Source: Symsagittifera roscoffensis
Taxonomy: Eukaryota; Xenacoelomorpha; Acoela; Convolutidae
Assembly (NCBI RefSeq): GCF_963678635.1
Contig: NC_087062.1
Span: forward strand, 92,603,845 to 92,667,844
DNA: 64,000 nt
Direction of reading: 5' to 3'
Shown: piece by piece, positions 20,099 to 30,370 of the stretch
Numbering within the stretch: the first letter of the stretch is position 1
Layout of the letters: each line of letters begins with the position of its first letter
Made by a program: the position numbers and the translations under genes
Notes under the pieces: model-generated
Seen by the model: the letters and a program-made list of their open reading frames with translations, nothing else
Told to the model about the DNA's origin: nothing
The model's database searches: none

Positions 20099-20188
20099 CA
20101 GGTAAGTATGAATTAAATGAATATTACTAACTAATAAAATATTAAAAAACTCACCATACTTTATCCATGTTTTCCTTAGATTTTTAGC
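20099..20188 (+). promoter_or_regulatory. Candidate mini-intron directly after the last stop codon
   Basis: CAG|GTAAGTAT (donor at 20101/20102) lies three bases after the ORF D stop. TACTAAC, the ideal branch-point sequence, is at 20124-20130. CCTTAG (AG at 20178-20179) or TTTTAG (AG at 20187-20188) would be the acceptor. All three signals within about 80 bp make a short intron likely, although the donor could also pair with a distant acceptor. Confidence 0.55.
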
Positions 20189-20310
20189 CTTCATCCGACG
20201 ATCACCTACAAAAACCACAAAAAACAAATAAAGATCGCAAATTTCATCAAACAGATTTCAACAATTCTATTAATCTCTTACACTTATAAATTTATAAATT
20301 TAATACCAAT

Positions 20311-20448
20311 GCAGTAAATTCATTTCTAAAATTTTCCCCACAAGCAGTAAATCTAATTATGATGAAAATTTGTAACTTAAAATTCCCCCATAACTAGCAG
20401 TAAATTTACAAATTCTATGCAGTAAATTAATAAAATGCAAATGCAGTA
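20311..20448 (+). repeat. Five spaced copies of GCAGTA(AAT)
   Basis: GCAGTAAAT occurs at 20311, 20344, 20397 and 20419, and a shorter GCAGTA at 20443. Spacing is irregular (22-53 bp). It may be a cluster of protein-binding sites or a degenerate repeat in the 3' untranslated region. Confidence 0.6.
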
Positions 20449-20951
20449 CTAACCTTTTGATATTCTCATTTATTCGCACAGAAATTCTATCCACACTCGC
20501 ACAGCTCGCCCACGAAGAATTGTTTAAAATAATGAATTTCAGTTTCAAGTTTTCACACTCAACAACTCTAACATATAATAACATGTTTCAAACTTTCCTT
20601 TAACCCGGTTGGAAAGGAATCATATACTAAACAAAACTAACCAACGCAGCTTACTAAATACCACAAATCATAGAATAACAGCATGACTAAGAAAAGGAAA
20701 CCAACGGTACCCAAACCGGATTAACCCAGTTTAAAACTGGATAATTTATTCTTTTGAAGACTATTATAAAGTCTAAAAAAGAAATAATAAAACACAAAAA
20801 AGTCGAAAGACAAACCCATACCACGAACAATTTGCTTTTTGGAAAAAGGACATAACCAACAAGACATAAGAAAAACCACAACAAACCCAACATAAAACGT
20901 TGTCACATAACAGGACCCCTCACAAAAACCGCATGAAATCATACTCCCACT

Positions 20952-21011
20952 CCTGGCCTAACCCACCAGGAAGGACGTCCTGAGCATGCTCTATAGCCGG
21001 CCTAACCCACC
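20952..21011 (+). promoter_or_regulatory. GC-rich palindrome cluster in the 3' region
   Basis: In an AT-rich setting there are consecutive self-complementary blocks: CCTGG...CCAGG (20952-20970, 9-base loop), AGGACGTCCT (20972-20981), GAGCATGCTC (20982-20991) and GCCGGC (20996-21001). A 13-bp direct repeat (GGCCTAACCCACC) is at 20955 and 20999. This could be a structured RNA signal (export, packaging or dimerisation) or a captured tRNA-like fragment. The rest of 20449-21704 shows no ORF or other feature that I can support. Confidence 0.55.
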
Positions 21012-21704
21012 GCGCTACATCCACGCTTTGTGACCACACCTCTATTTTTAATAAGAGCTACTCAAGTGTGAGTAACTCTTCAAAATAACCGAACTAAAAC
21101 AAAAAGCTTTTGTGAAAACAACTAACTAAAATCATAATTAAAAAATATTAAACTAATAAATGTTTTATAAAATGTAAATTACATTATGCAATACATAGAT
21201 CAGAATACAACACCAAGGACGAACATCTAAAGACAAAACGACCCCACTACGCTCGAGAGAGAATGGCCAACCACAATCGATATGCCACTCACAATCACAA
21301 CTCAAAGGATTTAGAGTACGACTTGACTTCGCAGAAAAGGACTTCATTGAACTAGACCAATGACCACCTCGATGTTCAAGTATACGTACAGATCCGAGTA
21401 ACCAGGCATCCCCTCCACGCACAATCTCCACGCCATTCCCAAATTAGATCAGACACAAAAGAAGTTCTCCACGCAGAACAGAAAAACCTGACATAGCAAA
21501 CCATTCTGAAATCAGATTTGAGTTTGTTGCAAAGACTTAGTCGTTGTCACTAGAAGACACAACGTCTTATGTCTCTAACTCCAGCTTCCTGGAACTTCTT
21601 TAACAAAGAGGAAACAGAAGAAATAAGATGTTCGCCAAACACCAACGTCCATCATCCATCCTTCGAATTGCAGAAGAACTATTCTAAAAAACTCTGTAAA
21701 ACCC

Positions 21705-21711
21705 GGATGGG
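21705..21711 (+). other. Weak polypurine tract before the 3' LTR
   Basis: GGATGGG abuts the 3' LTR where the plus-strand primer should form. It is short and interrupted by T; a longer purine run (AAGAGGAAACAGAAGAAA) lies about 90 bp upstream. The exact tract is uncertain. Confidence 0.35.
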
Positions 21712-22121
21712 TGGAACCTGATCTAGACTACATTTTATGATTGGATAATTTAGATATTTTACCAATGTAAAGTATTTAATATTAACCAATCATGATCCAT
21801 CTAACTAACAACCCACTTATTTGTAAGTGCTGAAGTTACTTGTAATTTCAGCACCAGAGAGATTTGAATTTAACTTAGAAATTAGTTGGACTCTCCCGAG
21901 CACTTCAGCAACCGCAATAAACCAGTATACCCTAGATCTATTGAGCCTAGCAGAGACTAGTTAAACAACCTGAGACTAGATAGTATAAGAGTAAGATTAG
22001 GATCGGTATTAGACTAAGAAGTTGCACGAATCTATCCGGCCGAAAATAAGATAGCGTGACGAGCAGACGGTGTACCCTATCCGAAATTACTCTATGAGTT
22101 AACCAACTCGGTCCTAACTCA
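21712..22121 (+). repeat. 3' long terminal repeat
   Basis: 410 bp, starting TGGAACC and ending AACTCA. It matches the 5' LTR at all but one position (G22012). One difference in 410 bp implies a recent insertion. Confidence 0.97.
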
Positions 22122-22125
22122 GAAG
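22122..22125. repeat. Target-site duplication, right copy (GAAG)
   Basis: GAAG directly after the 3' LTR, matching 3232-3235. From here to about 22632 I see only AT-rich sequence with no supported feature. Confidence 0.9.
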
Positions 22126-22632
22126 GTAAATAATCAAAAACTGCTCATTTTACTCATTTCAGATCGTAAGAACTGTCAAAATAAAGCTGTTGACCTAAAA
22201 GTCAGCGTTTTGCCGTTTTTGACCAATTACGTTGCTTATGGCCATCAATAATGCCGAAAGTTTGGTATTAACTAAATACTTTTCAACAAATTTATTGGAA
22301 AACGTCTCAGACTTTTCAAAGAATTTTGACTTTGAGGGCTAAAGCTTCTCCGGCCTGTTTCGTTCTTCGAAGTTTCGCGTTTGTCTTTTTGTTAGTTATT
22401 TAAGCATATTTTGTTCTGAAAATTGCATGCTAGATTGTAATCATTCTGTAATTGAAATCAATCATAATTGGACGTCTCTGAAAAAACCCAATCGTTTTGC
22501 ATTGATCTTCTGACAATTCGAGAGCATTATTGAAAACTTGATAGCAAACTCATTGCCATTTCACACCCTCAAGTTCAAAATCACAAAAATTTAAGTTGTC
22601 CGAGAAATTTGTTCAAATCTATAGATCTATAC

Positions 22633-22818
22633 ATGGGGTTAGTTCGTATTGCCTTGAAATCTAAAATGAAACCTTTTTCCTTGTCGTAGAATGAGAACCA
22701 GTTGTAGGACCTGAACACTTCTATGGACATCTCCCAGAAAAGGAAGTAATCTCCTAAGCGCTCTTTTCTCTTAACTGGCGCACGATTAGAGTACCACCCC
22801 GTCAAGCAGAAATACTGG
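22633..22818 (-). CDS. Candidate exon of an unrecognised minus-strand gene
   Basis: On the minus strand the acceptor TTTCCAG precedes 22818 and the reading frame stays open for the whole exon, with a non-repetitive product (for example TGWYSNRAPVKRKERLG, then EVFRSYNWFSFYDKEKG). The donor is probably CCAT|GTATAG after 22633; a later GTGATT is an alternative. It could belong to the same gene as the exons at 770-1364, with the retroelement in an intron, but the phases do not join directly, so at least one exon between would be missing. Family not recognised. Confidence 0.5.
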
Positions 22819-24305
22819 CTGGAAATCAGCAAAAAACATGTTAATCAATCAATCCATTAAGCTGATAATAATTCCGTCTTATCATAAGAAGGGCTTCTAC
22901 CAAGCTCATCTCACGAAGCCGAAAACCTCAATATCTAACGGGTTCCTTTCGTGTACTTATTTTAAAAAATCCCTTCTTGTTAAACTGACCCAGGGCCATC
23001 ATACTGCAGTTTTTAGGGTAAATAAATTTGAAAAAAAAGAACACTCAATCTTATTGTTTCGCTGAAAATTTTTTCCCCGTTTTTTTGGACAGTAGAATTG
23101 GAAGGGAACTGAATTCCAAAACACATTAGAAAAAAAGCCGTAATAAGAACAGACTTGAAAGGACTGTTTACTAAGAGGCACAGGTGCATTCGTAGAGCCT
23201 CTTTTGTCTTTTTAGTAATTTACCCTATTGCTAAAAGTGTCATCTAAAATTGTCAAGTGTAGCGACAAAAGTTATTGAAGAAACCAAAGTTAGAAAAAAG
23301 TATGATAAAATAATGGATAGTTAAAAAATAATAATGGAAAAATTAATGAATAACTGTCTATAGTACCAATAGGTATGGGGTCAATACATAGTTTTTTTAA
23401 TCAAACTAACACTACATTTGCCTATAGTCCGCGTCTAGATAGCTTTTTGATTTATATGTTTATTGTCTCTCCGAGTATTGGGAGATCAGCTCTTCTAGAT
23501 CTGTGTTGCTGATTTTTTTTCCGGAAACTAGAAAAATTCTTGAGATGTTATCTTAATAAATTTTTATTAAAAAAATTAAAATTAATTATATAGTGAAATG
23601 TTAGCTCGACTGAGCGAGTAGTAAAGAGAATGAGAATAAAAAACATGAAGATGTTCGAACGGTTCAGTCTTAATGCAAGAAAGCTTCAAAGTATTTTTGT
23701 CTACCTCTAATCTTCACAGCCTTTGTTTCATCTAAAATCTGTTTTATCTTCCGGTCTTTAGAAAGTTTTCAATAATCTCATTTTTTGTGTTTTTTACTGA
23801 TTAAAAAGCCTGTTTTTTAATTGTAGTAGTTCTACTTCTTTGGGTTTTTATTAAGCTGCAAAAGGACCGGGTGCTTATCGATTTATTGCCTGCTTTTCAA
23901 GGCAGACATTTTTAACGGTCAGTCTGTATGGCGACACAGTTTCTTTTTGACATCCGACAAAATAGTTATTTTTAAAAAACCGGATATTTAAAAAAGAATT
24001 CAATCTTGAAAGAATGAGAAAATCAAACTAAGATTTCAAGGGTTGACAAGTTTAAAAAGGAAAACAGTCCACTATAATCTTAAGTAAGCAATTGAAACAA
24101 TAGTCTTTTATGTCCGTGTAGTATTTGCAATACTACAACTTACCCCTTCTTTAGATCAACTGTTGCTCGATTTTTAACTTTAAATTGGCATCAAAAAAGG
24201 TTTGTAAACCGAGAAATAGGTATTTGAAAAAGAAGCATAAAAGTTGAAATGAAACCGTTGGAATCATTCATTTCCTTCAATTTTTTTCAGCGTTTTTTGT
24301 TCCAC
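22819..24305. other. Gene-free stretch
   Basis: AT-rich, with short homopolymers and no frame of convincing composition on either strand. No repeat that I could link to others in the window. Confidence 0.4.
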
Positions 24306-24329
24306 TTTCTTGTCATTGATATTATAAAC

Positions 24330-24573
24330 AACTTGATCCAATTGCTACTCGTTGTCTTGAATTTGGTAGTTCTCATCATTATCATCGAGTCAAGAATGCA
24401 ATTTGGCATAGGCTTGATAGATTAGGTTCTGTTTTGACTGTTCTCAGTGGTCAAAACTGAAGAGAAGAATTGCTATCTCCTCTTTGTTCTGATTGTGATT
24501 TTTTGCATTTTACCTGACAGTTTCCAGTTGATAAACGGTCTGAATATTGTGCACCTTTGTGTTCATTCAAACC
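24330..24573 (+). pseudogene. Decayed coding remnant with two stops
   Basis: One plus frame reads like protein for about 80 codons (for example LDPIATRCLEFGSSHHYHRV and SPLCSDCDFLHF) but contains two internal stops. The paired cysteines and balanced composition differ from the surrounding noise. I do not recognise the source; a dead retroelement gene is one option. Confidence 0.25.
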
Positions 24574-24949
24574 TAGGACAATGAAAATCAGAAAAAGGAA
24601 AAAAAAATTCCCAGTTTCATCCTGGCTGTAATATAACTAACAAAGCATACATCTTTACACTTTTCGTTGGGATTGACTAGATAAAAACGGGAGAAGATAG
24701 AAAGCTGTGATGAATGTGAGGAAAGATTAAACAAAAATCTAAATTGATTTGGCAACTTTTTTGTCATCACCAGCAAGCTTCGGTTCTTTTTATTGGTAAA
24801 GAAACAGAAGACAACAGAATTCAAATCAAACCATACTGAAAAATCGAAGACTGAAATTTTAAAAGAAATTTTAAAACCAATTAGAAAAAACTTAAACAAG
24901 TTAAGTGGAGTAGTTATGTTTTCTTTCGGTTGTAAAATTTTGTCCTAGG

Positions 24950-25149
24950 NNNNNNNNNNNNNNNNNNNNNNNNNNNNNNNNNNNNNNNNNNNNNNNNNNN
25001 NNNNNNNNNNNNNNNNNNNNNNNNNNNNNNNNNNNNNNNNNNNNNNNNNNNNNNNNNNNNNNNNNNNNNNNNNNNNNNNNNNNNNNNNNNNNNNNNNNNN
25101 NNNNNNNNNNNNNNNNNNNNNNNNNNNNNNNNNNNNNNNNNNNNNNNNN
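24950..25149. other. Assembly gap, 200 N
   Basis: Exactly 200 N, the same length as the gap at 52307-52506, so a placeholder of unknown true size. Confidence 0.99.
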
Positions 25150-25795
25150 GGATGATCTTTCACTTGAGACAATGGCCAATTGTATAGCCTGACATGCCAC
25201 ACAAAGGACAAAATATTGGGTTGTTTTGTTAGCTTCTATGTTCGTTCGGATTGAAAGCTGCGTTTCTTTCAAGATATTTCGTTAACCCTGTTAGCTCTTT
25301 AAGTTGTTTCTTTTTTCATACTGTTTCCAACTTATTGTCAACGCTACTTGAAACTGTTCCAGTTAATTCAATTTTTGCAGCAAAACTCATTTCTGTGGTA
25401 ACCATATGATTTTTAATTGAGGCCATGTTGCAGGTGGATTCTAAATTAAAAATTGGTGTGCTTTTTCTTTTAAGTCTAGTGTCCTTAAGCATTGCATAAA
25501 AATTTCCATTTTCTTTGATGTTCATTGATCAACATTAACAATCGGATTCAGTAAACCACGATCTACTGCAGTGCTTCAACTATGTATGTGGTTTTTAATA
25601 AATTCACCAGATTATTTTTTTCATTATTTGGTTCATTTCGTATTTTGTAATTAGCTTTATCATCAGTGAACCTATTAATGAACTGATCTTTTATACCGTT
25701 CCAAGCTAAAGCTACTGCTAATCCCTGATTCCATTGAGCTGCTGGACCTCCTAATTTTGAACCGAATAAAGCTCAATGTGTGTTATCAAATGGTG
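25150..25795 (-). pseudogene. Decayed Ty3/Gypsy gag remnant
   Basis: From about 25790 to 25563 the minus strand encodes a capsid-like stretch (GGPAAQWNQG, then KDQFINRFTDDKANYK) matching the Ty3/Gypsy capsid pattern of a small-residue-W motif followed by a W..F...F helix. After stops and frame changes, 25185-25165 encodes CPLCGMSGYTIGHC, which fits a CCHC zinc knuckle with its His replaced by Tyr. The order (capsid, then knuckle) is right for gag. The sequence differs clearly from the intact element's Gag, so this is a separate and old insertion. It runs into the gap, so the pol part could be hidden there. Confidence 0.5.
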
Positions 25796-26280
25796 ACTTG
25801 ATCCATTTGGATGTTGGCGACATACCATAGAAGATTTGTGAGTTTTTTTTCGATTTTTGTTTGAAATTAAATGCTGTTGTACTTACCTGATAAAAACTGG
25901 AATTAGAATTTTAGAGCAGTTTGTATAGATGTGTTAAATTTTTTAAAAAGATAACTACTAATTTTTAGAAATAGTAACAAATTGGTTCAAATAGAAGATT
26001 CTTTATCTCTAAAATACGTTTTTTTTGTAAATACAGTTTTTCATTAAATACCCAAAAAAAATTACCAAAAATTGCTCCACGCACACTCTCAATAGAATTT
26101 GGAGAGTATTTTCAGAACACCTTTAGCACCTTGATATTTAGTATCTGCAAGTTTTGACAAGCTACAATTTGGTTCTAGTCCAAGGCCCACTTGGCACGCT
26201 ACTAGTTTCTTTGAATTACTTCATACTTCTATCAGCTTATAGATTTTACATCTGAATGAGTGTTGTGAAATATATTGGCC
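25796..26280. other. Gene-free stretch
   Basis: AT-rich; no coding signal or repeat assigned. Confidence 0.35.
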
Positions 26281-26570
26281 TTGCCTGTAGTTCAAACAAC
26301 TGAGTCCCAGCGCATCTTGTCTGGTGGGTAGTTGGAAATGAAGACTCTCGCGCAAATCCGACAAGAAAATCGACGAACCCCCAACACTCGCTAAAACACG
26401 AAACAGAAACCGCTAAAAAACGTTGAAAAAAAAGTCAGCTCAAACTTTACACAAAGCACGTAATTTCAAAAAGTTTTCAGTTATGGAAATAAAAAATTAT
26501 CTAAAAAACAAAAACGAATATTCTAAAGTAGTTTTATTTGTCATTGATTACCCAAAGATGAATGAATGAT
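26281..26570. repeat. Dispersed repeat pair, copy 1 (about 290 bp)
   Basis: Begins TTGCCTGTAGTTCAAACAAC and contains CTCTCGCGCAAATCCGAC. It is closely matched by 28587-28870 in the same orientation, with a few substitutions and small indels. No ORF; probably a non-autonomous element. The copies differ enough to be old. Confidence 0.75.
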
Positions 26571-26963
26571 TTTAAGATATCACGTTCTGGTTTTTCAGTA
26601 TTATTCAAAGTTCAACGAATAAAACTTCTTGAAATTGAAAAGGTTTTTTCCACATCCTATCTGGGCCAACAAGTAAAGTTCGAAAGTGACGCACCCATCT
26701 TTAAGTTCGCGAGAACCGCCAAGGAACAGATGGCGCTTGCTGTATTTTTCTTGACAACATCCATTGAACTCTAATAGTAACGAGTGTTATATTGACTATT
26801 CTCGTAATCAACAGTGGATAATCAACAAGGCTAGTGTGCTTAACTTTGTTTTATTCAATCTCTCAAGGGCGTTCCCGACCATTCACCTCAAATAATTTCA
26901 TCAAAGTTACTCAATATTATTTGAAGACAAGGCTAAAATCCAACAAGCCAATCAGGGACAGAT
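26571..26963. other. Gene-free stretch
   Basis: No supported feature. Confidence 0.3.
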
Positions 26964-27191
26964 TAAGGGGGAAACGGAAGGCGCCCCAACCCTAAATTTT
27001 CCAAAAAATTCAAAAAAGGTCCAAAAAGGCTATTTTTGAACAGCTTTTTTCAAAATTTTTGTCAAAATAGGGTTTTTATAGTGTTCTGGAAGCGCTCGGA
27101 GAATCAATTTGGTCGCTTAAAGAAAAAGTTGACCTAACTTTCGAACATTTTTTGAAAATATCTCCTCGAGAAAACCCTAGATCCGCCCCGG
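26964..27191. mobile_element. Degenerate hAT-like MITE fragment
   Basis: Contains AAGGCGCCCC near its left end and CCTAGATCCGCCCCGG at its right end, the inverted form of the CCAGGGGCGGATC terminus at 1514. Internal stretches resemble the MITE at 1515-1956 in reverse. Ends are worn and no target duplication is clear. Confidence 0.5.
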
Positions 27192-28532
27192 CAACCAATA
27201 AAATGATTGAAAAAGCAATTTAAGTTAAGTTAAATTTATTCGTTTCAATGGAGAACTCAACTTTTCATATTAAATTTTTTTCTAAATTTCCTTCAAAAAA
27301 TTTTGGAATCTGTTTTTGGAGAAAACGCAGCAGCAAACTTTTCATTTAATTCAATTTTAACCGCTTTTGATGAGTACTGATGGGGGCCTTTGAAGGTAAA
27401 AGCATCGATTGCATTTTTTTAACTCAGTAATTTCCCGGCCGGTTCGGTTATCTTTCGTGTTTACAACTGGTTCGTTTGAGTTAATTGTGCGTGAAACAAC
27501 AATACCCAGCGCAGAAACGCGTTTGAAAAGCATTTAGTTTTTTATTAATGTTTAGGAAATACACGGTTGTTTAAAATAATTTGTCTCACGCTCAAGCTAC
27601 CAAGACGTAATTAACCAATGGTTAACACGGACCATAAGAAAAACGGAAAATTCAAAACGCCAAAAGTCAAAGGCAAACACCTATCACTTTAAAAGCCCCA
27701 TCCATTACCCATCAGAATTGAGTTAAAATGGTTTAACTGGAAAACTTGCCACTGCAAGCTTTTTTCAAAAAATGAAATTTACACAGATGCGAAGCAGAGC
27801 AGAGCAGAAAAAATTTATGTTAACAAAACGTTTTTGAAAAGTAAACAAGCATCAACATTATTTTGATTCCAACTGACGTTGTAAGCCGGCATGCTTCGCA
27901 GAACTCACGCGATGAAAACTTTTGTAAAGAACACACTGATGAAAAAAAAATCTGATACTTTTCAGATAAAACAAAGATATACAAAAAACGAACAATATTA
28001 ATTCAGCTCGCAGGAACTAAATCAATTCAGATCAAACAAACAATAAAATTTAGCAGAAAAAACCAAAAATTTTCTAAAAACGCCAAAATATTGAAATTGA
28101 TAAATTTCAAAAACAATCTCGAAACAGTTCAAATTGTAGAATTTGTTTTTCTTCAAAAAAACAATTTCTCAAAAAAATTCAAAAACAAAAAAGTGACAAA
28201 AATAAAAAAAGACACAGCTTTAAAAAATAAATTGAGTTTGAAAAGCGTTGATGCTGAAAACGAATACCGATGTTATTTCCTACAAAAGAATCTCCCTTCA
28301 GAGGAAAACAAGTTCACAGAAAGAAAATGAACAAAAAATCAATAGAAAAAATGCAAATAAACTATTATTGATAAAAAAAAGAAATGCATGTCATTGAACC
28401 GTTTTAAAAAAGTAATGAATCAGAAAAATTACCGATATTATCTAGAGGTGAAAAAATACAAAGACGTTTTTTTTCTGAAAATTAAGAAAAAAATTTTATT
28501 TCCAAAAAACGACAACAGAAAAAAAAACCGTA
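27192..28532. other. Gene-free, A-rich stretch
   Basis: An isolated ACACAGATGCGAAG motif at about 27780 matches the head of the repeat family at 34441-35276. The A-rich frame near 28091-28330 starts without ATG and has Lys/Asn-rich noise composition. Nothing else is supported. Confidence 0.35.
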
Positions 28533-28584
28533 TTTTGGTTACTGTTTTAACACGTTAAAACTAACTAAATTTGAAGGAACACAA
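28533..28584. repeat. 52-bp direct repeat, copy 1
   Basis: Identical to 29023-29074, exactly 490 bp downstream. It starts TTTTGGTTACTGTTTTAACA. The second copy of the 290-bp repeat (28587-28870) lies between them, so the pair may mark an insertion-associated duplication. Confidence 0.85.
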
Positions 28585-28586
28585 CT

Positions 28587-28870
28587 TTGCCTGTAGTTCA
28601 AACAACTGCGTCCCACCGCATCTTGTCTGTTGGGTAGTTGGAAGTGAAGACTCTCGCGCAAATCCGACTGGAAAATCGACGAACCACCAACACTCGCTAA
28701 AACACAAAACAAAAACCGCTAAAAACGTTGAAAAAATAGTCAGCTCAAACCTTCCACAAAGCACCTGATTTCAAAAAGTTTTCAGTTATCGAAATAAAAA
28801 ATATCGAAAAAACAAAAACGAAGTAGTTTTAGTTGTCATTGATTATAAAAAGATAAATGAAATTATTTTC
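28587..28870. repeat. Dispersed repeat pair, copy 2
   Basis: Same orientation and content as 26281-26570 (TTGCCTGTAGTTCAAACAAC onward). It sits three bases after a 52-bp direct repeat. Confidence 0.75.
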
Positions 28871-28876
28871 AAGACA

Positions 28877-29021
28877 CCAGAAATTTTGGCCTTTGGAAAT
28901 TTCAATTATTTGATTTTTTTAAACCATATTTTGATTCTTTTGACTTTGTTGAAAATTACCAAGCCGACTCTAAGATTTTGGGTTCAATTCAAAAAACCGT
29001 TTATGGGAAATTCTTCTGCAT
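28877..29021. repeat. Inverted repeat, left arm (about 145 bp)
   Basis: Complementary to 29957-30102 with moderate divergence. The shared part includes AAGCCGACTCTAAGATTTTG here and its complement there. The loop is about 935 bp. Confidence 0.75.
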
Positions 29022-29022
29022 G

Positions 29023-29074
29023 TTTTGGTTACTGTTTTAACACGTTAAAACTAACTAAATTTGAAGGAACACAA
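29023..29074. repeat. 52-bp direct repeat, copy 2
   Basis: Identical to 28533-28584. It follows the left arm of the inverted repeat. Confidence 0.85.
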
Positions 29075-29829
29075 TCATTGCATCAGAAAAATTAGCAAAC
29101 AGCACCTCAACTTGACATAGTAGAAGAACAAATTCTTCGCGCAACTTTTACACAAAACTACCGAAGAATTTGAGTTGATTTATTTCTGAGTTAATAGGAC
29201 TTCAGGCGTGCTTGATCCTCTTTTTAGAAACGAAAAAGCTACCTCTAACAAATATGCGTTAGGATCCAAAGATTAAAAAAATTTACAAAAACCAAACGTC
29301 AAAAACTCAAAAAAAACACCTTAACCATAAAAAAGCTATAATAACAGCTTATCAAAAAAACTAAAACAAAAGCTACAGCTAAATAATTTACTTGAACGGA
29401 TTAAATTTTTTCTAAAATTAAAACAAAAACTGAACATTTTGAAAAATTCTTTTATGTTTAATTATATCATTTTAAAAAAGTTTGAATATTAGAAACAAAG
29501 TTCTTCAAAAAATCAAATAAAAGTTCAATCATTCTCATATAATCCCAAAAAAGGTCAATCGAAAAGAAACCATTTGGAAATTAAGCCAACGAAATTAAGC
29601 CGACATCTCCCAGCGACAAAATTCTCAGCATCAAAAAGACTCAGAAAAAAAGCTTCTCTAGAAACAACTCCAAACAAACTCCCATAGCACATACCTAACA
29701 TGCCACTATTTCACACTACAATAACCATAGTGTTAATGAAATGAATACCAATTCACATTCATCCATTCTGTCAACAAAATTCTTAACGGGAAAAAGTCTA
29801 ATACCCGATTGCAAAGCCCTTGCTTATCA
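29075..29829. other. Gene-free stretch
   Basis: No supported feature; loop of the inverted repeat. Confidence 0.35.
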
Positions 29830-30370
29830 CAAAAGTAAGATCAGATATCGGTGCGTAGTTTTCGAGCAAAGTCAAAAAAACTTCAAAGAACTCTCAAAAA
29901 ATCAAAAATTTAAATTTTTCAGAGGGTCATATCTTTTTTATTGGGCATGGCCGCAAATGCAGAAGAATTTTGCATAAGCGATTTTTTGAATTGAACCCAA
30001 AATCTTAGAGTCGGCTTGGTAATTTTCGAGAAAAGTCAAAACAATCAAAATATGGTCAAAAAATCAAAAAAATTGACATTTCTATAGGCCATAATTTCTG
30101 GTATCAAAAAAATTGGCCGTAGCCGCTGGTGCAGGGGTTGTTTCCATAACCCATACTATTCATTAAACTAAAAACTTCACATTTGGGTTGAAGTTTTTGA
30201 GAAAACAGAAAAAAAAAACATTAAAAAAATTAAACAAAAATTCTTACCATAGACTTTTTCGAAGGCTGTAGACAATGGTTAAAAAAGACCAGGCGATTTT
30301 GCAGGCACACTGGTGAATAAGCGGTCTTCCCATTGATACACCCATTTTCAAAATCGGTAAAGTGGTTTCC
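29830..30370. repeat. Degenerate tandem array, about 170-bp units
   Basis: The motif (T)AGTTTTCGAGNAAAGTC or a close variant recurs at about 29850, 30018, 30190 and 30358, each followed by A-rich sequence, GGCCATA/GGTCATA and GC(A)TGGCCGC-type motifs. The same unit type is found at 60430-61200. The right arm of the inverted repeat (29957-30102) lies within it, so the left arm at 28877-29021 is a single unit in reverse. Confidence 0.55.
29957..30102. repeat. Inverted repeat, right arm
   Basis: Complement of 28877-29021. See that entry. Confidence 0.75.

Larger units (their letters stand above)
3236..22121 (+). mobile_element. Giant Env-bearing Ty3/Gypsy-type LTR retroelement, 18,886 bp
   Basis: The element has 410-bp LTRs with TG...CA ends at 3236-3645 and 21712-22121. 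They are identical except at 3536/22012 (T versus G), and a GAAG duplication flanks the whole. Inside, in order: candidate primer site, 1.25-kb leader, a basic ORF, a helical ORF, fused gag-pol, two tiny hydrophobic ORFs, an ORF without ATG, an envelope-like ORF, a 601-residue ORF, and a 1.6-kb 3' region. All long frames are intact, so the insertion looks recent and may still be active. Typical Ty3/Gypsy elements with env are much shorter, roughly 7-10 kb. The plus strand of the coding region is strikingly A/C-rich and G-poor. It interrupts unrelated host sequence. Confidence 0.97.

Noticed and set aside
28091-28330. 79-codon A-rich plus-strand frame
   Set aside because: Starts at a non-ATG codon and is mostly Lys/Asn/Phe from A/T runs.
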